DNA of 64,000 nt, taken from the NCBI GenBank assembly GCA_030704615.1, contig CM060731.1, forward strand, positions 13,886,001-13,950,000, read 5' to 3'. A program made the translations under genes and the position numbers. Source of the stretch: Takakia lepidozioides. Lineage: Eukaryota > Streptophyta > Takakiopsida > Takakiales > Takakiaceae. Positions 12,601 through 22,700 of this stretch are shown here, in pieces (the stretch's first letter is position 1; every line of letters starts with the position of its first letter). The notes beneath the pieces were generated by a model that ran no database searches, had not been told where the DNA came from, and saw only the letters and a program-made list of their open reading frames with translations.

Positions 12601-15600
12601 TTTTGTCATTTTGCAAAAGTATGGAGAGTACTTTCTGGATGAGCTCCAAGAACTGGTTGTCGAACTGACTTGTTGACTCAGCATCTGCAGTCTCTCGAAT
12701 GGGCTTCTCTGATCCTTCCTCCACCATGCTTGATGTTTGCACATGAGCTTGTGTGTCTGAAATCTCAAATTGGTGATGCAGTGCATCAAGTCATCACTTA
12801 TGCTCAAGATACTCAAACAGTCTATTCTGTGCAAGTGACCATTATTGGCCTACAATTTTGCAGCTACAACCAGTCGACATCGATGGAAAAGGTAGTGTGA
12901 TCAAAGAAGCAGCAGAGCAAACAGAAGTTCAAACTTTGTAGACTTCCCGGTCAATGATGTCATGGATCTGGTCAGAGCACTTGCTCACACAGGTGCAATA
13001 CACATCCAAGAGAATCTTACCCAAGTTACGATTTTTCCAGTGGCAGGGAGAGAAAAAGGGCCCAGGTTGGGAAACGTACTCTTGTCAGCAGCATCCTTAG
13101 TTCTTTGCAGGGAATCTGAAATGCTTTGACTGGAGATGCTGGTCACACTCCCTCGTACATTTTCAAAAGCATCAGCACCAGATGGCAGTAGTTCCTCATT
13201 ACCATGAACATGCAATCTCAATGGGGAGCTCTGCAGCGGACTTGATGAATGCAAGTTTGCAGCCCTTGCAATGAACTTCTTGGCTGCTTGACATTTTCTC
13301 AATGTTTCTTTCTTCTTCTTCTCCACAATCACTGCAGATCCCTGCTTTGGAACTGCCTCCTTCCCAGTTTTTATTATTAGCATTTTCTCAGTCTCTTGCA
13401 AAATTATCTCCTTGCACTCTTGTTTTGAATCCTCATGTTTACAAGGTCTTGGATCCGTTTCACATGCTAGCTCATAGCCATCCAAATAAAAGCTGCAGCC
13501 TGCTGGCATCATGGTTTTCTCTACCTCACCTGCCTCGGCTGGGACTCTGAAATTTACTCTCGCTTTCTCTGCATCTAAACTCAACTTACTCTCCTCCTTC
13601 CATTTGCTTCTTGATAACTTCTCCTCCCCTTGAATGTCACCATCCTCTTTTGTTTCCTGAGCAGCTATGCAATGGCTTGATACAGACTCTTTGCACTTGG
13701 CCCAATCTGCCTCTCTACAGTTGGATTCAAAACTTCGAGTAATTTGTAAGGCACCTCGTTCCTCCAGGAGCATTGGTTCTTCCTTGGAAGGCGGTGAACG
13801 CAGTTTACCCATTTCCTCCACATTCCCTTTTGGACATGCTGAACCAGCCTGGACCTCCACATCTCCATTGCTGAAGTTGCTTAAATGTGTGACAGGAGGC
13901 ACATTATCAACTTGCCTTCCACCTGTCTGCAGTTCTACAGGAAAAGAAAAGATGGGTGCAGTTGAATCTTTCGACACCTCCCTGACTATAGCAGGCAGTC
14001 TTTCTCCCTGTTGAATGGAGGTCTCGTCCATGGAGCTCTCACTGTCCTCAGAACCATCGAGCTCATCATCCAAATCCTGAGGATAGACCTCTGCCTGTGT
14101 CTGCTTCAAATGGCGCTTTCGGCTCCTGAAGGGATTTCATCAGGTTCAAAGCACATAGGGCAGCCCAACCTCTAAGTCTGGAATATCTGATGGTGTGTAA
14201 TAAAACGAAGTCTCTAGACTCCCTGTGCCAATTAAACCATTTGAACTCACAAAGTTTATAAATATACTGTGTAACTTGTTGGGAACTAGGATCCCGGAGC
14301 TCCTGGCACTCAGGCCACAGGCTTTGGCAAATATTACGTCTCAATTTTCTGAAATAGCACAAATTCTGCACAAATCTACAGGATCACAGTATCAGGTACT
14401 CACAAGTCAAGAGTTTCCAAAAACGTGGACTTTTGGGCCTCCTCGGCCTCTGAGTCAGTAGCTAAATCTGACCACTTATGAGAATTGTCCTCTCCTTCCA
14501 TCAACATTTTTCCTGGAGACATCCAAGGAAGGCGAAATCTCAAAACATAGACTGCATAATGCAAGTATGTCAAATCATGTGTACATCCATTATGAGAAAC
14601 CTCCTTAATCTATCATCGAACTATGACCCCAACACATCTGGTGCTGAGCTCGTGAGTAGAAAAGTATACTAGTTTTTGCAGGCTTGTATCGAACTAAGAT
14701 GTCTTCTGAACGTCTGGCATTGCTGGGCCAGTCATCATCCTGAGGTGAGGATTCCTTGGACGTGTATACTCCAAATTTATACGCGTGTCGATCTTGGCCC
14801 CTGCAGCTCCCAATGTGCACTGCCCTCATTAATTCACCATCTCAGACAGCTTTACATTAAAGAACTGATCGAAGAATCTCCACATGAATGTGGGGTAGGG
14901 ACCCCTCCCTTCTGGTTCTTTTCTATGACAGCCATTCCTTGACAGGTTTCCATTATGAGGATCAGAGACACACGCTCTCCACATTAGGGAATCAATTTGA
15001 ACTTCCCATGGACATTATAAAGTTCCATCTATCTTTATTCTGTATCTTTCTTGCCCGCTTTGACCTCCATAGGACAACCCACAGTGCAACCACAACGACA
15101 TGGCTAGCATCTGCAATAACGAAGACGGCAAGGTCGTGGTGCTGATATCAAATAAACTTTTGTGTGGAAATTTTGGGGTTAAATCTTGTCCCCTGGTGAA
15201 GTTAACCGCCACCAGTTGGTGAAATATCTTATATCTCCTTTCATGTACAGCTTGCAAAGATATTGCAGAGCATCTGCAAAAAATGGAGGTCAACCAGAAA
15301 TATATACAGCAAGTATAGCCATGAATCATAAACATCTGAGGGTGCTACTTGATTTGTGAGATATGAGCTCCAGGTACAGCATTAGATCCAATACCTGTGT
15401 GATTGCCTTTTCTTGAGTTTTGGTGTTCCTGAGGGCTCTGGAGATTGCAGTCTGTTAGCTCGTCTGTTAGGAGATCCAGTAGGACTGACAAGCTGCATTA
15501 CAATGGACATGCCAATCACCAACTATGGACATTTGCAACCAATCAAACTACGGCCTTTGTGGAACATTCTATTTCAACCTTCCTTCACAAGTGACTGTAA

Positions 15601-16517
15601 GAAGTGAAGTGTAGAACGAAAGTTAAGATGGATCAATTGTGTTCGATGTGGAGAAAATTACTGCAGGTATGCCATAAGAACGAACCCCTCGTAAGTTACT
15701 GTAAGCAAATGCACCATCAGTACTGGTGAGATGGAAGATCTCTGTCTGCAGTTTTGGCCATCTAGAACCCTTGCGGAAAGGTGTGGCATCCAATCCACAG
15801 TTAGTCTTAACTGCTACTAGTCCTAATTCAGAACAACACATGGGGTAACCATCCAGATGGCTCCCCTTTTAGCCTGTCAAGCTTCTGCGAGCTTCACAGG
15901 CTCAGTGATTAGAAATGGGCCAGCAAACCCTACAGATGATGGCAACTGCAATCGTCCAAGAATAAAAGGAAGTAGATCAATGCATTATGCTTTCCCCCAG
16001 CTCTGGCCAGTCAGGTACTTTACCTCAGACACATTTGTATTCCTCTCTCATCACCCTAGTCATATGTACTCCTCAGGCCACTGGATCGTGTCATCATTAC
16101 GACTGCACTCATCAGCTTTGCATGCTAATAACATTGTATATTTCAATCCAAGGAACGAGTGGTCTCACTCCACCTGCTGCTGGAGAATTTTGGCCATAGT
16201 TAATTATGTAGTTGGTGGTGGATTTGCACGGAGACCTCCAGGTTGGCTCCAGAAAATGTCTATCTCCGGGATCGCGTTCTCCTTTCTCTTTAATCGTTCT
16301 AACTCGTTCAATCTGACCACATGTTTAATGGCAATCGGGCGAACACAATCAGATGCTGCAGGAATCTGCCATAGATTTTGTACGTATAGATTCGAATTGA
16401 CGGATGCCTTCAGAACACGCAGCTCTCAAATGCATGGCTTTTGTCCCTCTTCCCCTCAGATCTGTCGGCGAGATACATCGATAGTTCAGCCAGTAGATCA
16501 TCATCTTTTGAAGTCAT
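695..16517 (-). CDS. CEP162: CEP162-like centrosomal/ciliary coiled-coil protein
   Basis: In animals CEP162 binds axonemal microtubules and helps assemble the ciliary transition zone; a plant copy would act in basal bodies of motile sperm (inference). Exons in transcript order: 16517-16419, 15492-15395, 14800-14670, 14551-14404, 14125-13080, 12756-12632, 12329-12219, 11561-11385, 10308-10180, 7965-7738, 7437-7222, 6957-6805, 6196-6128, 5762-5508, 5083-4943, 4619-4502, 3979-3606, 2804-2676, 1016-764, 720-695. All phases agree and the total is 4026 bp, about 1341 aa (human protein about 1400). The product is acidic and low-complexity at first, then almost entirely coiled coil. Diagnostic similarity to animal CEP162 includes KEKEWQQIVQETRRV and AKNVEIEQFRHELDAIL near the C-terminus, EPNSLPAL in exon 13, and the GYQ-HENEK junction of exons 9 and 10. 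Weak points are exon 1, the last exon, and a GC donor after exon 17. The family is sure; single boundaries may be wrong. Confidence 0.85.
8172..8358 (+). mobile_element. 5'-truncated LINE, 3' end only
   Basis: The fragment encodes the last residues of the LINE protein (a degraded version of [16 protein letters not shown] followed by a stop), then the family 3' untranslated region. A perfect hairpin AAGCTC-TTT-GAGCTT lies at 8301-8315, followed by the tail ATTTCATTCATTTC. It is antisense in a CEP162 intron. Another copy starts within about 6 bp of its tail. Confidence 0.8.
8617..8761 (+). repeat. 5' LTR of the mini-LTR element
   Basis: This 145-bp copy differs from the 3' LTR by about eight to nine substitutions and two single-base indels. 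All differences are outside the tRNA-like core at 8669-8740. Confidence 0.9.
8669..8740 (+). ncRNA. tRNA-like domain in the 5' LTR
   Basis: The 72-nt segment folds by eye into a tRNA cloverleaf. The acceptor stem GGACGGG/CCCGACC pairs at 6 of 7 positions. The D arm is canonical, with A14, G18 G19 and A21. The variable loop is AGGTC and the T stem CTAGG/CCTAG is perfect. The A box (TAGCTCAGTGG) and B box (GGTTCAATCC) are good pol III promoters. The anticodon arm is odd: one A-G mismatch closes the loop and position 33 is C, not U, so it is probably not a working tRNA. CCA is not encoded in the right place. It is best read as a tRNA-derived promoter or RNA module inside the LTR. Confidence 0.85.
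8762..8774 (+). promoter_or_regulatory. Primer-binding site, initiator-Met tRNA
   Basis: TGGTATCAGAGCC directly follows the 5' LTR. It is the standard plant Ty1/copia-type primer-binding site, complementary to the 3' end of initiator-Met tRNA. Confidence 0.92.
8828..8836 (+). promoter_or_regulatory. Polypurine tract
   Basis: GAGGGGGAG directly precedes the TGTTGG start of the 3' LTR, as expected for the plus-strand primer of reverse transcription. Confidence 0.88.
8837..8979 (+). repeat. 3' LTR of the mini-LTR element
   Basis: This 143-bp copy starts TGTTGGAGTG and ends CCAACA. The tRNA-like core at 8887-8958 is identical to that of the 5' LTR. The AGGAG target duplication follows directly. 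Confidence 0.9.
8887..8958 (+). ncRNA. tRNA-like domain in the 3' LTR
   Basis: This segment is identical over all 72 positions to the domain at 8669-8740, with the same cloverleaf, A and B boxes and the same unusual anticodon loop. A pol III transcript started here would run into the downstream LINE sequence. Confidence 0.85.
14404..16517 (-). other. Tentative 5' exons of the CEP162-like gene
   Basis: Four small exons upstream of the long exon 13080-14125 were joined by splice signals and phase. Exon 1 (16419-16517) starts with a possible ATG and reads MTSKDDDLLAELSMYLADR, which looks like the acidic N-terminus typical of this family; its donor GTGTTC is weak. Exon 2 (15395-15492) is basic and rich in Ser and Pro. 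Exon 3 (14670-14800) contains SSPQDDDWPSN and ends before GTATAC. Exon 4 (14404-14551) contains LPWMSPGKM, perhaps matching the VPWW region of animal CEP162. An ATG at 14829 could be an alternative start if exons 1 and 2 are wrong. Confidence 0.5.
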
Positions 16518-19500
16518 CAATGATTTGACTGGTTCTCTCTCCCTACTTCCCTACACAAAGAGCTTTGTTCTGACCTCTGTAGATTGAAATGGAAAAGTCA
16601 GCGCTCTCTATCATTCCTGTCACCCGTAATTAAATATCGATTTTTGGTGAGAAAAGAGAGCTTAAAACTATCTTCGTATTGGTGCACAAATCTTCCCTTG
16701 TATGGACTGCAACGATCCCTCCAATAAATTGAAGCTCGGGAAAGATGAGAACTGTGAGTGCCGTTAATCTCTCCCTTCGCCCCAAAAGAAAAATGGAATC
16801 ACGTCACTTCCACGGACATCAAGTATGCAGCAATGCAATTCATGTTTCTTAATCTTCTTTCAACAACAGCCAAGAAATGCGAGACCAATCAAGAGGGACT
16901 CCGCAAAATGAACCACCTCATGAGGAGCCTGCAGCGAACAACTAGTTCATGCAAGGACCCAACTGTGCAGCAACTCAGTCGCCAGTCTCCGTAACATGAA
17001 ATAAGCCATGCGATCACAGTAAGACAAGAATAGTTATGGACCACCTACATAGAACAGAATCAGTTCATGCAGGTAACAGTCTCCTCGGCATGAAATTATG
17101 CCATCACAACAGAAGAAATGAAGTTAGAGCAATGCACCACCACCTCATGAAGCACCTACAGCGAAACAATTCATAGAAACCATCAGGAGTGTAGCCACTC
17201 TCAGTCTCCATTGCAAGTGGACTCGCGGGTTGCTCAAGTTCTTGACGATGAGCTCCCGCCAGAATCGTGTGGCATCGCGCCAAGATTCCGGCATTTCTTC
17301 TGGGGTCGCGATCATTCGCTCCGACCATTGGCATCTCACTCGAACGCCCAAACGAGGACACAGTTGGGTTCTCCATTTTTCCTCGCGCGTACAAAACCCC
17401 ATGATGATAAGTAGCTCTCGGCAGAGCACAGAAGGTTTGCTTACAGCTTTGTGGCAGCCACAGTGATTCCACAGTGCAGGTTAGTTGGGTTTACGCAAAA
17501 TATGGATATCGTTTGACCACATCCCTGTCCCAGTCCTCTGAGCAAACGCTGATGATTCGACCCTGACAACATCAACCTGCTTGTTCCGAACAACACTATT
17601 GCAACAACTAAGAAGCTACAGGGAGGGGACAGAAGTTGTGGTCAAACGATATTCCATAAGAAAGTAGTGTAGTGGGTATTCGTGTATGGAGGAAGAAAAA
17701 GCTTGAACAGTGACGATTATGGAGGGTGTTCGATATTGAGCGCTCGCAGTCTGTACCACAAGCAGATTCTGCGCCCATATTCTCTCAGTTCCAATCAAAC
17801 TGGCGGCGCTGGGTGTGACGCTTCGCAAGGCTAGATCCCAGACGAGGACGTGGCTTATAAGAGCTCAAACCGAAAAGACTCTGCTTTAGGGTCAGTGGGG
17901 TAGCTAAGTGGGTTGCAAAATCCATGGACAGACGAAGCGGGCCCTTTTTTCAACCTCCACATCTCTTTCGCTAACTCCTGCACTTGTCAAGATCAGTGGC
18001 GAATTGTGAGGTGGTGGGAGAATGTCAGAATGCAGGAACAGGCGGCGCAGTTGCTTGGTTTATCATTTTCCCGGTAGATCAGGAGGTGGCCCCCACTTGG
18101 CAGAGTGGAACCTTGCATTCATGAGAACGTGATACATGACTGGACTGTCAGAAGAGAAGCTTAAAGGCTGTGGACCTTTGCATTGAAAGCCAGCTACAGT
18201 AAATAGACACTCATACAGTATATAACCCTGCATAGCTTTATAAAAAGACTGAAGTGGGGTGACTGTACAAATGGGTGTAACTATCCCCAAGAGGAAACAA
18301 CCAAAGCTCGAAGAGCTAGATATATTAACACAAAGAAAGAAATCAAACTATTCTAGTATCACCTACAGCCTGAAGAAGGTCAGACAACAACAGGAAAGCA
18401 GAGAGTGCGGGGGAAGCCAGATGAAGCCGCCCAGCAACCTCTGCCCGGCGTAAAATAGATTGAGGTTGAGCCTTTTGCAAAGCAACATAAACTCGGTGTC
18501 TAAAGAAAGCTACAAGAACATAGGTGTATGGGCTTCCAAGGCTTTTGTTTTCTGCTGCACGAACTCATGATGCAAAACAACCAAAGATCTCGACTGCCAA
18601 AGGAAGGAATGTGTTTGTGGAATGACATTGCGTGATAGTCATGCTCCTTTCCATGTGCAGCTGAAGCGGCAACTCCATGTGATGAGGCTGGTCGGTCTCT
18701 CTGACATCAACTATCAACATCAGGTTTCTCTACTTTTAGCTAACCGCTTTGGAGTGCACGACACCGATGGATGATTATCCTGACAAACGATTTGTCGTCG
18801 CAAATAAATTTCTGTAGTTCATTACATTTGATTCGCATAGTGCAGTTTTGTACCGGGTGAAAGTGATCACATACATAGTCCGTCCGGGTCTGTGCTCTCC
18901 AGGGCCGCCACTTCGTCTTCGTCGTTACGAGGTAAATTCTAAGTATACGATGTCTTCCATGAATTAGTTGTTCATGAACCACCACTACAACTACAACTGA
19001 AGCGAATATCGCAGAGAGTGATAGTGTCAGGTGGGCCATGGTCTGACGCACATGCTTCGCACGTGTCTATTTAAATCGTTGGTGAAGTTTAGTTTTTGGT
19101 GGTCCGAAGGGGAGGGAGAGTGCAGAGAGCCTGAAGTTCAGCTCCGTCTCGTTAGTTTGCAGCTGGATTGGGTTCTGAGCTGCGATTAGATTACTTGAGC
19201 AAGTGTGTCCTGGAGTTACTGAAGACTAGACCTGGAGTGTGCGATTTTTCTTTGGGTTAGATGGAAAGGTCGTAGTTTGCCAGGGAGCGCTGTGTTTCCG
19301 GGCCTCCCACAGGTATTAAATTTCCTGCTCTGTTGCTGCTTTATCCCGTGGGCGCTTGGGCCTCGTGGATCTATAGTTTCCCTTCTCTGTGTATGCAACA
19401 AAGGAGGTGGTTTGATTTCTTGGTTGGTTTCTGCCCGTTCTGCTGTGTTGTCCCTTGGGCCCTTTGGGCTTCCCTGGACATTCAAGTTGGTTCGTAATCT

Positions 19501-19718
19501 CTTTTTGCATTGACCAGTCGACGCACATTGTATTGAAACGGAAACTCGGAGCTTGACTGATGTTGGATTGACACAGGAAGTCCGTAATCGTTGTTGGTCG
19601 TTGTTGCGCTGGTAGCAGTTACGTATTCAAACCCACAGAAGCTCTCACATCGAGGATGCTTGTAGGGTGATCCCTCTTCAAGCTTAATGATTGCATTACT
19701 CACTGTCAAGCTGGAGAA
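16518..19718. other. Divergent intergenic region between CEP162-like and ABCG copy A
   Basis: This 3.2-kb stretch lies between the start of the minus-strand CEP162-like gene and the plus-strand transporter gene. Part of it (about 19080-19718) resembles the sequence before copy B (about 37250-37456), so it probably holds the promoter and 5' leader of the transporter. An unrecognised minus-strand open frame is present at 17145-17429. No certain TATA box was identified. Confidence 0.4.
17145..17429 (-). CDS. Unrecognised open reading frame
   Basis: A 94-codon frame has a protein-like composition, including TPEEMPESWRDATRFWREL, but I recognise no family. It could be a chance frame, an exon of an unknown gene, or part of an old transposon. 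Short direct repeats with CCACCTCATGA or CCACCTACAT cores occur around it (16910-17160). Confidence 0.15.
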   Translation of the reverse strand: MLCRELLIIMGFCTREEKWRTQLCPRLGVRVRCQWSERMIATPEEMPESWRDATRFWRELIVKNLSNPRVHLQWRLRVATLLMVSMNCFAVGAS

Positions 19719-22700
19719 ATGGAGCTGGAACAAAAAATCGCGCGAGGACCCTCCATGTGCATTCAAGTGGTTGCGACCCTTTTGCTGGTTATAGTCTCAT
19801 GCTGCGGTGCAGCACAGGGCACCAATGTACCGCCAGCACTTTCACCATTGCTAGGAATAGCAGTACCACCTGGACTTGATGCAATTCCGCCAACACTCGA
19901 GAATTCTCTGCCCGATGATGCCTACAACCATCTCAACATTCTGACAAATAATATCACCAATGTTCTGAAGAGACAACTCAGCTTTTGCATCACTAATGGG
20001 TATAACTTATGCTCTGTCCTTCTTCTTAATCCTGATGCTAGGCTTGCAACCAGGATGGGTCAATATCTTACCAGTATCGTTCAGTTTATTTTCTCTCTGG
20101 CATGCCAGGGAGTGTCTCCCTGCATGTCTGAGTTATATTTTGCATGATTTGATAAGAGAGGCATTCCGCAGAAAATTGAGTGTAAATGTGGTGATTTCAT
20201 GGTTGAGCATTATGACACTACAACCATTCAATCCTAGAGTTCCAGCATCTTGGAGTCCTACAGTACTTCCCAATGGGTGGGTGTCTTCAAGCGTTACTTT
20301 CTATTGAAAGTGGTTTCACCTTTTGACAGTTTAATTCCACACTGACCATATCTCGTGTGTTTGAGGCCCTTCAAGACTTACATTTTCAGGACCTCAGACA
20401 ATGGAAACTCACCCTGATAAATCCATGTGTCTCCAGAGGGTACTTGACCAATGTCTGTTCTTAACCGCTGTAAACTTACTATTGCAGACAACTGCTGAAC
20501 GCCGAACCCGTTTGACCTCATAGAAGGCTGGGTTCTTGGCTTTCGGAGGGAGATGAAGTGCTTCCTTGATTTTTCTGTGTAGTAAATGATGAATGAGGCA
20601 GAGGACAGCCTACACCCTTCCCAGTGACAGCATAGTGTCCCTAGGATCATACAACCTGGCGTTCACAAGGACATGAATTGATGCCTAAATTCTCACATAC
20701 AGATGAGAATAATCCTGTATTGGGGTTGGGTTGGGGTGAGGGTTGGAGTACTGGGGGAGTGGATGGTGGTTGGGAGGCTGGATTTGCGGCTTTCCATCCT
20801 CACACGCAGAAGACACAGTCCTTAATCCATTGCCAGGTAGGTCGTATAGCCAGTAGCACATGTAGAGCCCTTCCTCTGGCTTCCATTGGTGACCTTGAAG
20901 GCATTTTCTATTGGCGGGTGCAGGGAAAGGGAGAGAGATGAAGTATTCGGCTTTCAGAAGAATTCAACTTTTTTATTAGATTGCCTCAATATCACTGGTA
21001 CAGCCTCTCCACCCCTTTGTCATCATTTATTCACGGCTACTTTACATGCTTTGAAAACCATGTTGTTTCCTGTAATGGTGAACCAGCAATATGCACTCTT
21101 CTAAAACCTGTTGCGTGAGACATTCAGGTGGGACTCTTTCAGATCGCATTTGTGGACCTGGTGAGGCTAGACTCTACTTCAAAAATCTTGCAACTGTTGA
21201 CACCCCTCCCCCCAACATGAACTGTAACTCAAGTGTTTGGCCACAAGCATGCGAGGCAGGCTGGGCTGCAAGCACAACGGATTCCTTGGATTTTCACAGT
21301 AATCTGGTCCCCAACAGAATCAAGGACCCGCAACCATGTTGTGCAGGGTTTTTTTGCCCACGGGGTCTCTCCTGCATGATTCGTAAGTTCACCTTCAAGG
21401 GTCCAAAGATGTCTTCAAGGAGTGATGATTGTACTCTTGAACCTCTCACATCAGTTTTACCTGTTGCTAAAACGTATACGATGATAAAGCTCTTAAGGAA
21501 GATCCATAGATGTTTTCCGTACAAGTGATGGTCATACTCTATATCATCGCACAATTTTTTCGTTTTGCTAGAAAGTAAACTGACAAAAACGCAGTGTTGT
21601 GTCCTGTTTTGCAAAAGCTTGTCCACTTGGCTCCTACTGCCCTGTTGCTGCATTGAACCACACTACTGGTCTCTGTGATCCGTAAGTCTTCACCCACAGC
21701 TGAAATTACTGTTAAGGGCTGCAAGGTCTTTCTGCTCTGTCATGGTCTCCTTTGGACAGAGTTTTCTTTCTTTTTCTTCTTCTGTCCATGTCCCTGCCGC
21801 TGGTTTCAATACGGTGTAGAATAAGCATACCAAATTCTGTCAGTGAGTAGGCAGTAGGCAATAGCAATAGCAATAGTGTGCAATAGCAAATGGCGTAATG
21901 GCTTGGATTGATCATGTGTGTGCATGCATTGCGAGGTTCCTGAATTTTGAAATCAGACTGTGTTCAAGCACGCCTGGTGGGTGCTGCAGATATGGCTACC
22001 AAGTGACACAGGGGGAGACTAACTTCTCATGTGGGGGAGCCGATAGGTGGTCTGATGTCAACTCCGCATTTTCCATCTTCTGCCCAGCAGGCCAATACTG
22101 CCCTACAACTGTAGTCGCAAATAATTGTGGTAGCAGGTATAGCCCTCCATACAATGCTTTCTGTGAGACCTAATCTGCCCTCTTAGTACACAATGCAGCT
22201 GTTAGTATCCTTGATTCTCACCCACAAAAGCAACTGTTGGAGTTTACTGTGTTCCCCAGGTAAACCCCCAACCTACCATGTTTGGTAGCAGGATGCCTGA
22301 ATAATTGAGAGTGCAACACCAGTGAAAATCTAGGAACATCAGGCTTCCAAAAGTGGATGGTAAAGCAGCCCCAGAGGTAAGCAACTCAATATTAGGCAGG
22401 GTGTTCCAAGTAAGCAGCCGAAAAGTCATGGCTTCAACAGATTGTTGTTATAAAGTGTATCGTGATTTTTGTGACCTGAAGGCATGGCTTACAAACATCT
22501 AGAAAATGCTTTTTGTCTAAAGTCTTGTGACTCACATGTCTGCATGTTCTGGAGTAGCCTGTTCCTTTTGTTGTAGCCACAAGTCTATGGCAAGCACTAT
22601 GCACAGGGTACACCTGTTCTCTACACCTGTTTTCCCTTTTGTCCCATAAGCTTGGAGCTTTCCTCGGACATAATAAAGTACCATTGCATTTCATTTCATT

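Noticed and set aside
12985-14109. A stand-alone 374-codon gene
   Set aside because: The frame fits as exon 5 of the CEP162-like gene, with acceptor and donor in the right phases on both sides; its last part runs into the intron.
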